DNA of 7,334 bases from an uncultured Clostridia bacterium. GTDB taxonomy: Bacteria > Bacillota > Clostridia > Oscillospirales > Oscillospiraceae. Below the pieces are notes generated by a model that was not told the DNA's origin, ran no database searches, and was given only the letters and a program-made list of their open reading frames with translations. The DNA is taken from contig CALZAG010000080.1 in NCBI GenBank assembly GCA_945613045.1, positions 1-7,334 on the forward strand, read 5' to 3'. The position numbers and the translations under genes were made by a program. Positions 1 through 5,102 of this stretch are shown here, in pieces; position 1 is the first letter of the stretch; the number at the start of each line of letters is the position of its first letter.

Positions 1-28
1 AGGCTCGATTGAGCCTGCATATTTTTTT
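1..28. terminator. Probable intrinsic terminator, cut by the left window edge
   Basis: A 6-bp inverted repeat (AGGCTC, loop GATT, GAGCCT, positions 1-16) is followed on the plus strand by GCATA and seven T residues (22-28). The sequence GCAT after the right arm suggests that the stem continues leftwards outside the window. It lies just after the hypA stop codon. On the minus strand it would have an A-tract before the stem, as in bidirectional terminators, but the T-tract needed for the hypA operon would be outside the window. As seen, it best terminates a plus-strand gene arriving from the left. Confidence 0.55.
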
Positions 29-36
29 GATCTGTG

Positions 37-381
37 CTACATGGCTTCGATCTCTTTTATGATGTACTCGTTGCCGGTCACGAGATATGTATTCTCGCTC
101 TTGCAGTACGGGCACACCTTGGCGTATTGCACCGTCGGATAGGTCTGTTTGCAGTCCTCGCAGAAGGTCACCGCTTCGAGCGTTTCCACCTTAAGCTCCG
201 CCTCCTGCATATACTTGGACTCCTTGATTGCCCAGTTCCAGCAGTCGACGATATACTCCGGGATTATCCCGCTGACCTCGCCTATCTGCAGCGTGACGCT
301 GCCGACCTTTGTCAGCTCATTCTCGTCGCAGAGCTTTTCGACTTCCTTGATGACATAAAACACTGTTCCAAGCTCATGCAT
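37..381 (-). CDS. hypA: Hydrogenase maturation nickel metallochaperone HypA
   Basis: This 114-residue protein has the usual HypA length (about 113-118). In the family, HypA delivers Ni(II) to the large subunit of [NiFe]-hydrogenases (sometimes also to urease), working with HypB in the cytoplasm. The sequence begins Met-His-Glu (MHELG), the invariant N-terminal nickel site (His2, Glu3). It carries the structural zinc site as two CxxC pairs, Cys74/Cys77 (CEDC) and Cys90/Cys93 (CPYC), close to their positions in E. coli HypA. I chose the ATG at 379-381 because the nickel ligands must be N-terminal and because GGAGG lies 8 nt before it; the longer open frame upstream overlaps the preceding gene out of frame. 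It begins 19 bp after the large FAD oxidoreductase stop and is probably co-transcribed with it. No hydrogenase structural gene is visible, so the client enzyme is unknown. Confidence 0.93.
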   Translation of the reverse strand: MHELGTVFYVIKEVEKLCDENELTKVGSVTLQIGEVSGIIPEYIVDCWNWAIKESKYMQEAELKVETLEAVTFCEDCKQTYPTVQYAKVCPYCKSENTYLVTGNEYIIKEIEAM

Positions 382-400
382 GGATCTTTCCTCCGATGTA

Positions 401-3130
401 TTACTTTGCGAATTTAGCCTTGAGATCCTTGATCTTGATCTTGACCGCGCGCTTTGCGGCATATACTGCCAGAGGCGCGATCTTGTCGTCGCAGTTGACC
501 ATCTTCGACGCCTCGGGATGATCGCGGCGCAGGTGGATGGCGTCAAATTCGCAGCGGGTGGTGCACAGGCCGCAGCCGATGCACTTATTCTGGTCGACAA
601 CGCTGACGCCGCAGCCCAGGCAGCGGGATGCCTCGGCCTTGACCTGCTCCTCGGTGAAGGTGATGCGGTCGTTCTTCATGGTCTTTGCCTTGCGCGGATC
701 GTGCTTTACCTCCTGACGGACGGGCGCGTCGAAGCAGTTGATGTCGATAACGACATTGTCCTTATCCAGCTCGTAGAAATCTCTCGGATTTCTTGCCAGA
801 GTCAGGCTCTGATCGGGATGTACATAGCGGTGCAGCGAGATGGCGCCCTCGCGGCCGGCTGCGATAGCGTCGATAGCGAACTTCGGGCCGGTGTACACAT
901 CGCCGCCGACGAAGATGTCGGGCTCGGCGGTCTGCAGGGTGACGGGGTCTGCCATCGCGGTGCCCTTGCCGGAGGTCTTGAGCGCTCCGACGTCCAGCTC
1001 TCCCCAGTCGATGGTCTGGCCGACGGCTGCGATGACGGAATTGACCTTGAGGGTCTTGAACTTGCCGGTGCCGACGGGCTTTCTGCGGCCCTTCTCGTCG
1101 GGCTCGCCGAGCTCCTTGATCTCGTCCTTGAGGCCGTTTACCTTGCCTGCCTCGGTGCCGGTGATCTCGACCGGTGCGTTCAGGTAGCAGAACTTAACGC
1201 CCTCGGCAATGGCCTCGGCGACCTCTTCCTTATCCGCGGGCATCTCGTCCTCAGAGCGGCGATAGACGATATACGCCTCCTCCGCGCCGAGACGGACGGC
1301 GGTGCGCACGACGTCCATTGCGACGTTGCCGCCGCCTATTACGGCGCACTTTTTACCGATCTCGGGCTTGTTGCCGAGGTTGACCTCACGCAGGAAGTCA
1401 ACGCCGCCGTAAACGCCCTTGAGCTCCTCGCCGGCGATGCCGAGCTTTGCGCTGTTCTGTGCGCCGATGGCCACGAAGAAGCCCTTGTAGCCCTGCTCGC
1501 GAAGCTGCGCGATGGTGATGTCCTTTCCAACCTCAACGCCGCACTTGAACTTAACGCCCATCTTCTTGAGCACGTCGATCTCGGCATTGATGACCTTGCG
1601 GTCAAGACGGAAGCTGGGAATTCCCAGAGTGAGCATACCGCCGGGGACCTTGTTGCGGTCGAACACCGTTACGTTGGCATAGCCCATCTCCGCCAGATAG
1701 TAGGCGCAGCTCAGGCCGGCGGGGCCGGCGCCGATGACGGCGATCTTTTCGACATAGTCCACATCGGGGATCTGATGACGGCGCTTCTCGGGGATGTAGC
1801 GGGTCTTTTCGCTCAGCTCCTTCTCGGCGATGAATTTCTTTATCTCGTCGATGGCGACTGCGCGGTCAAGCTTGCCGCGGGTGCAGGCGTCCTCACAGCT
1901 GCGGTTGCAGATGCTGCCGCAGACCGCGGGGAACGGGTTATCCTGCTTTATGAGCTTGAGCGCGTCAAGGTAGCGGCCCTCGGCTGCCATCTTGATGTAG
2001 CCCTGGACTGCGATGTGGGCAGGACACGCGGCCTTGCAGGGGGCGGTACCGCTCTCATGGCAGTTTTTCTGGTTGGTGTTCTTGTAGTCGACGTTCCACA
2101 TATGCTCGCCCCAGTGGTTATCGTCGGGCAGAGGCTGCTTGGGATACTCGACGGGGCCGTCCTTGGTGCACAGCTTCTGGCCGAGCTTGGCGGCGCCTGC
2201 CGGACATACCTCTACGCACTTGCCGCAGGCGACGCACTTTTCCTTGTCGACGTGGGCGCGGTATGCGGAGGCGGACATATTGGGAGTATTAAAAAGCTGA
2301 GAGGTGCGCAGGGCAAAGCAGGAGCCCAGAGCGCAGTTGCAGATGGCGAAGATCTTATCCTCGCCGTCGATATTGGTTATCTGGTGGACATAGCCGTTTT
2401 CCTCGGCGCGCTTGAGGATGCGCATCGCCTCTTCATAGGTGATGTCGCGGCCCTTGCCGGTCTCGGTGCAGTATCTTGCGAAGGTACCGACTGCTATGCA
2501 GCACTCCTCCTGCAGCTCGCCGCAGCCCTCGCCCATGAGGCGCATCGCGTTTCGGCAGGAGCAGTAGCCGACGCCGAGCTGACCCTCGTACTTCTTGAGC
2601 CAATGGGAGATATGCTCGATATCGACCGACTCGTTGGTCGCGGGAATGGCCCTCTCGACGGGGATGACGTGCATGCCTATGCCGTCGCCTCCGGGAGGCA
2701 CCATCGGGGTAACATGGGTCAGGGGCAGATACGCCATGCGCTCGAAGAATTTAGCGATCTGAGGATACTTCTCGACCTGCTCCAGGTTCATGTTCATGAG
2801 CTCCGCCGCTCCGGGAACGAAGATGGGCAGAACATACTGGCGGCTGCCGTCGGGGGTATCGTAGTTATACTCCAGAACGCCCTTGAACGCCAGGTCATCC
2901 ATGATCTTACGAACATAGGCAACGTCCTTGCCCATTTTCGCTGCGAGCTTCTCGGGTGTGGTGGGCTTGCGGACATCCATTGCCAGAGCAACGTCCGCCT
3001 CTTCGTCGCTTACTACGCACTCAAGGCCGTAGTATTCGGGGTCATCCTCGGTTATCTTGGCAAGACCGAGCTTCTGGGGGATGCGGTCGGTCATCTTCTT
3101 GCCAAGCGCCGCGATTTTTTCTCTTGCCAT
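401..3130 (-). CDS. Multidomain NAD(P)-dependent FAD/iron-sulfur oxidoreductase (GltD-like)
   Basis: This 909-residue soluble flavoprotein probably moves electrons between NAD(P)H and iron-sulfur carriers; its exact partners are unknown. Domains in order: a winged-helix-like segment (about 56-92); a cysteine-rich module (190-271) with CSCR, then Cys203, Cys210/211, Cys221 and a CNC-x4-C end; a 4Fe-4S motif at Cys299/302/305/309; the GltD/DPYD-type N-terminal Fe-S domain (Cys357, 365, 369, then 404/408/412/416); an FAD-binding GAGPAG at 467-472; a second Rossmann motif GGGNVAMD (599-606) followed by YRRSEDEMPA (623-632), whose arginines resemble NADPH-preferring GltD proteins; GGDVYTGP (742-749); and a C-terminal ferredoxin region (Cys837/840, then Cys850/853/856/860). 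The ATG at 3128-3130 follows AAAGGAG with normal spacing, whereas the open frame 21 codons further upstream has no such site. Glutamate synthase small subunit is the nearest well-known relative, but the added Fe-S modules and the absence of a gltA neighbour argue against that role. A second copy begins at the right edge. Confidence 0.88.
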   Translation of the reverse strand: MAREKIAALGKKMTDRIPQKLGLAKITEDDPEYYGLECVVSDEEADVALAMDVRKPTTPEKLAAKMGKDVAYVRKIMDDLAFKGVLEYNYDTPDGSRQYVLPIFVPGAAELMNMNLEQVEKYPQIAKFFERMAYLPLTHVTPMVPPGGDGIGMHVIPVERAIPATNESVDIEHISHWLKKYEGQLGVGYCSCRNAMRLMGEGCGELQEECCIAVGTFARYCTETGKGRDITYEEAMRILKRAEENGYVHQITNIDGEDKIFAICNCALGSCFALRTSQLFNTPNMSASAYRAHVDKEKCVACGKCVEVCPAGAAKLGQKLCTKDGPVEYPKQPLPDDNHWGEHMWNVDYKNTNQKNCHESGTAPCKAACPAHIAVQGYIKMAAEGRYLDALKLIKQDNPFPAVCGSICNRSCEDACTRGKLDRAVAIDEIKKFIAEKELSEKTRYIPEKRRHQIPDVDYVEKIAVIGAGPAGLSCAYYLAEMGYANVTVFDRNKVPGGMLTLGIPSFRLDRKVINAEIDVLKKMGVKFKCGVEVGKDITIAQLREQGYKGFFVAIGAQNSAKLGIAGEELKGVYGGVDFLREVNLGNKPEIGKKCAVIGGGNVAMDVVRTAVRLGAEEAYIVYRRSEDEMPADKEEVAEAIAEGVKFCYLNAPVEITGTEAGKVNGLKDEIKELGEPDEKGRRKPVGTGKFKTLKVNSVIAAVGQTIDWGELDVGALKTSGKGTAMADPVTLQTAEPDIFVGGDVYTGPKFAIDAIAAGREGAISLHRYVHPDQSLTLARNPRDFYELDKDNVVIDINCFDAPVRQEVKHDPRKAKTMKNDRITFTEEQVKAEASRCLGCGVSVVDQNKCIGCGLCTTRCEFDAIHLRRDHPEASKMVNCDDKIAPLAVYAAKRAVKIKIKDLKAKFAK

Positions 3131-3191
3131 ATGTAGCTCCTTTCTGTTTAACAGAGTATAGTTTTGATAGACAGAATTGTTTGCTTTGCTC

Positions 3192-3220
3192 ATTATATCA
3201 AATATGTCATTGAATTACAA
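3192..3220 (-). promoter_or_regulatory. Sigma-A-type promoter for the FAD oxidoreductase-hypA operon
   Basis: Read on the minus strand, a -35 box TTGTAA (3220-3215) and a perfect -10 box TATAAT (3197-3192) are separated by exactly 17 bp. Transcription would start near 3185, giving a leader of about 55 nt before the ATG at 3130. A palindrome ATGCCGGCAT ends 5 bp upstream of the -35 box, a position suited to an activator or an upstream-bound repressor. Confidence 0.72.
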
Positions 3221-3225
3221 TAAGT

Positions 3226-3298
3226 ATGCCGGCATTTTGCTCGCAATTTAACAGTTTTTCCGAAGTCATATTCCTTTCCGGACCGCGCATGCCGGCAC
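3226..3298. promoter_or_regulatory. Candidate operator pair: two ATGCCGGCA palindromes
   Basis: The palindrome ATGCCGGCAT (3226-3235) recurs as ATGCCGGCAC (3289-3298), with a shared 8-bp self-complementary core TGCCGGCA. The copies are 63 bp apart start to start, close to six helical turns, so a protein bound at both would sit on the same DNA face. They lie between the divergent oxidoreductase and tetR genes. The usual target of a TetR regulator is such a divergent region, so this TetR is the first candidate to bind; that is inference. Confidence 0.45.
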
Positions 3299-3359
3299 TT
3301 GCCATTTGACCTGACTTCGTGGTATTGTAGCTGCAGTGTCATACAAAGGAGGTAATCGG

Positions 3360-3989
3360 ATGACTCAGAGCGAGGAACGTATGCAGAATACGCAAAAAGT
3401 TATCAAAACGGCGCAGAGGCTTTTTCTCAACGAGGGTATCGCCTCAGTGTCAATAAACAAAATAGCCGCCGAGGCCGGACTGACGCCCATGTCCGTGTAT
3501 CGCTATTTCGGAAGCAAGGATAAGCTCATCGCCGCCGTGTGGCAGGACGCGCTCGTCGTGTTCTATGATGATTTTATGAAGCGCTATCATGCCATCACAG
3601 CGGACATGACCACGGGATATGAAAGGTTCGTTGCCTGCATGGAGCTTTATATTGCCGTCTACAGCGAGTTTCCGCAATGGTTCAGATACACCCGGGAGAT
3701 GTTTTCACATACGTCGACCTTCAGCATAGCCCACAGTCAGGACATGGAACACGTTTTCTGGAAATATTTTGATAAGGAGATACCCATTCCCCTGCTCAAG
3801 GCCCTGAAGGACGGAGTTGCCGACGGCTCGCTGAAGCCGGATATAAACATCTATCAGGTATACCAGATCGTCCACAACGTCTACACCGGAACGAGCATTT
3901 ACAGCAATGTCTACCCTGACTTCGATCCTTTTGACACCATTAAATTCACAAAAGAGCTTATTGCTAATTATATAAAAAATGATAAGTAA
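3360..3989 (+). CDS. TetR/AcrR-family transcriptional regulator
   Basis: A 209-residue one-component regulator of typical TetR length. The N-terminal DNA-binding domain covers about residues 10-57. Its helix-turn-helix reads SINKIAAEAGLTPMSVYRYF (31-50), followed by GSKDKL, the hallmark TetR signature with the tyrosine and lysine that contact DNA backbone. The C-terminal ligand/dimer domain (about 65-209) is rich in aromatic residues, which would suit a hydrophobic ligand but does not identify one. The ATG at 3360 is chosen because AAAGGAGG (3345-3352) lies 7 nt before it; an in-frame GTG eight codons upstream sits too close to and upstream of that site. It is divergent from the oxidoreductase-hypA operon and upstream of the regulator-ferredoxin-oleate hydratase cluster, so either could be its target. 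Fatty-acid sensing is a reasonable guess given the oleate hydratase, but is not shown by the sequence. Confidence 0.92.
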   Translation: MTQSEERMQNTQKVIKTAQRLFLNEGIASVSINKIAAEAGLTPMSVYRYFGSKDKLIAAVWQDALVVFYDDFMKRYHAITADMTTGYERFVACMELYIAVYSEFPQWFRYTREMFSHTSTFSIAHSQDMEHVFWKYFDKEIPIPLLKALKDGVADGSLKPDINIYQVYQIVHNVYTGTSIYSNVYPDFDPFDTIKFTKELIANYIKNDK

Positions 3990-4168
3990 TTCTATGCTAT
4001 TTATACAAAATTGTCGATGCATTTGGTCATTTTTAAAATTGTGTAACAAAAGTTGCGGAAAAGCATTATTAGTTTGATAAAATTCAGTCAAAGGCTGGCT
4101 CACAAATTTTTTTATTCCGCGATGTTAGTATGGGTAACATCCGGCGGTCGCCGGATACGGTGATTTAA
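3990..4168. other. Non-coding gap between tetR and the Crp-like gene
   Basis: No gene is visible in this AT-rich stretch. It holds two direct copies of AAAATTGT (4007-4014 and 4035-4042); an 11-bp imperfect-centre palindrome TTGTGTAACAA (4039-4049); a possible but weak promoter for the downstream cluster (TTGCGG at 4053-4058 and TAAAAT at 4078-4083, with a long 19-bp spacer); and the perfect palindrome at 4139-4156. I see no convincing rho-independent terminator after tetR, so read-through from tetR into the next cluster remains possible. Confidence 0.4.
4139..4156. promoter_or_regulatory. Perfect 8-bp inverted repeat just before the Crp-like start codon
   Basis: ATCCGGCG, a 2-nt centre GT, then CGCCGGAT. 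It ends 12 nt before the ATG at 4169. As DNA it could be an operator for a dimeric regulator, for instance autoregulation by the Crp-like protein. As RNA it would form a GC-rich stem with a GGUC tetraloop beside the ribosome binding site and could dampen translation. It is not followed by a T-tract, so it is not a terminator. Confidence 0.5.
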
Positions 4169-4843
4169 ATGAAAAGTTTTGATATAACTGACTGCATCCC
4201 CTTCTGGGCGGAGCTGTCCGACGAAAACAGGAAGCTCATCAAGGATAATCTCGTGACACGCACTTATGTGAGCAGCGAGCGCATCCTGCTTAACAGGGCC
4301 AAGAAAAACGGTATGATCTTTATTTTCAGCGGCTGTATTCGCGTTTTTTTAGCCTCTGACACCGGCAGGGAGATCACTTTGTTCCGGCTAAACAAGGGCG
4401 AGGTCTTCAGTATCATGACCGTCGATCAGGCCGGGGATCTTGACGTCGTTCCTCTGCTTGAGGCGCTTGAAAAGTCCTCCGTTGCATACCTGAGCGAGGA
4501 CGTACTTGCACGAATCGCATACAGCGTTCCGAAAATGGCACAGTTTGTTTACAGGAACGCCGCCAAGAACGCACAGCTTATAATCAACAATATCGCATAT
4601 ATGTTTTTCAATACGCTCAGGGGCTGCATAGCCCGATACATCATTGGCGCCAGCAAAAAGAACGGGCCGGCCTGCGATACGGTGAAAACGACCCACGAGG
4701 AGATCGCAAATCATCTGGGCTCTACCCGCGTGGTGATAAGCCGCGAGCTTGACAGTCTGCGCGATATGGGGCTTATCCAGACCAGACGCGGCAGCATCAT
4801 CATTGTTGACCGCGAGGGTCTTGAGTCCATTGCCGGAAGGTAG
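4169..4843 (+). CDS. Crp/Fnr-family transcriptional regulator
   Basis: A 224-residue regulator with the Crp/Fnr layout: an N-terminal cyclic-nucleotide-binding-like beta-roll (about 12-120; ILLNRAKKNGMIFIFSGCIRVF and the later KGEVF segment match the family), a long dimer helix (about 121-155) and a C-terminal winged helix (about 172-224) with HEEIANHLGSTRVVISREL as helix-turn-helix. Cysteines are only at 9, 56, 153 and 169, so the N-terminal cysteine cluster of oxygen-sensing FNR is absent; the signal is unknown. The ATG follows GGTGAT (4159-4164), which fits the distal part of the anti-Shine-Dalgarno sequence with correct spacing. The ferredoxin gene begins 10 nt after the stop, so the regulator probably heads the ferredoxin-oleate hydratase operon and is likely autoregulatory. 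Confidence 0.9.
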   Translation: MKSFDITDCIPFWAELSDENRKLIKDNLVTRTYVSSERILLNRAKKNGMIFIFSGCIRVFLASDTGREITLFRLNKGEVFSIMTVDQAGDLDVVPLLEALEKSSVAYLSEDVLARIAYSVPKMAQFVYRNAAKNAQLIINNIAYMFFNTLRGCIARYIIGASKKNGPACDTVKTTHEEIANHLGSTRVVISRELDSLRDMGLIQTRRGSIIIVDREGLESIAGR

Positions 4844-4853
4844 GCGCTTGCAA

Positions 4854-5045
4854 ATGTATTATATTTCGCCGCGCTGCGCTCACTGCGGCGGCTGCCGCTC
4901 AAGGTGTCCGGAAAAATGCATTGACGCCTCCGCACATCCTCTTGTTATAGACCAACTGCGCTGCACAGGCTGCGGAAGGTGCTTTTTGGCCTGTCCCATC
5001 AGAGCAATAGTATATTCTGAGGACAAGGCTAATATATCTTTTTAG
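4854..5045 (+). CDS. Small 2[4Fe-4S] ferredoxin-type protein
   Basis: A 63-residue protein made almost wholly of two 4Fe-4S motifs: Cys8-x2-Cys11-x2-Cys14-x3-Cys18-Pro and Cys37-x2-Cys40-x2-Cys43-x3-Cys47-Pro, the layout of bacterial 8Fe-8S (clostridial-type) ferredoxins, which carry one electron per cluster at low potential in the cytoplasm. An extra cysteine lies at position 22. I chose the ATG at 4854; the frame is open further upstream but that part overlaps the regulator gene and looks non-conserved. The ribosome binding site is GGAAGG/TAGG, overlapping the regulator stop codon, so translation is probably coupled. Oleate hydratase follows after 57 nt. The pairing suggests it supplies electrons to that enzyme's flavin or shares its regulation; this is inference. 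Confidence 0.87.
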   Translation: MYYISPRCAHCGGCRSRCPEKCIDASAHPLVIDQLRCTGCGRCFLACPIRAIVYSEDKANISF

Positions 5046-5102
5046 GAAGATTCGGGTATGAGTCCCGACAAAATACAAAAAACTATTTCAGGAGGTACAA
5101 AA

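Noticed and set aside
401..3130. Annotation as glutamate synthase small subunit (gltD)
   Set aside because: The core is GltD-like, but the protein is nearly twice as long, with extra Fe-S modules at both ends, and no large glutamate synthase subunit is adjacent.
380..3136. A stop-free plus-strand frame of 918 codons opposite the FAD oxidoreductase
   Set aside because: It is the antisense shadow of a real gene: the translation is a low-complexity Leu/Ala/Asp/Val mix with no family resemblance, while the minus-strand frame has many conserved motifs and a proper ribosome binding site.
3131..3193. A 21-residue N-terminal extension of the FAD oxidoreductase
   Set aside because: The extension covers the probable -10 box and transcription start, while AAAGGAG sits correctly before the ATG at 3130.
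3306..3328. A tetR promoter using TTGACC (3306-3311) as the -35 box
   Set aside because: No acceptable -10 box lies 16-18 bp downstream; the nearest TATTGT is only 11 bp away, so I cannot support it.
4169..4843. Assignment of the Crp-like protein as oxygen-sensing FNR
   Set aside because: It lacks the N-terminal cysteine cluster needed for an oxygen-labile [4Fe-4S] centre; only scattered cysteines are present.
4749..4853. A longer ferredoxin with 35 extra N-terminal residues
   Set aside because: The extra part overlaps the helix-turn-helix codons of the Crp-like gene in another frame, and the ferredoxin motifs begin eight residues after the ATG at 4854.
5052..5068. Hairpin TCGGG/CCCGA between the ferredoxin and ohyA as a terminator or attenuator
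   Set aside because: The stem is only 5 bp with a 7-nt loop and is followed by an A-rich, not T-rich, stretch; it could be chance.
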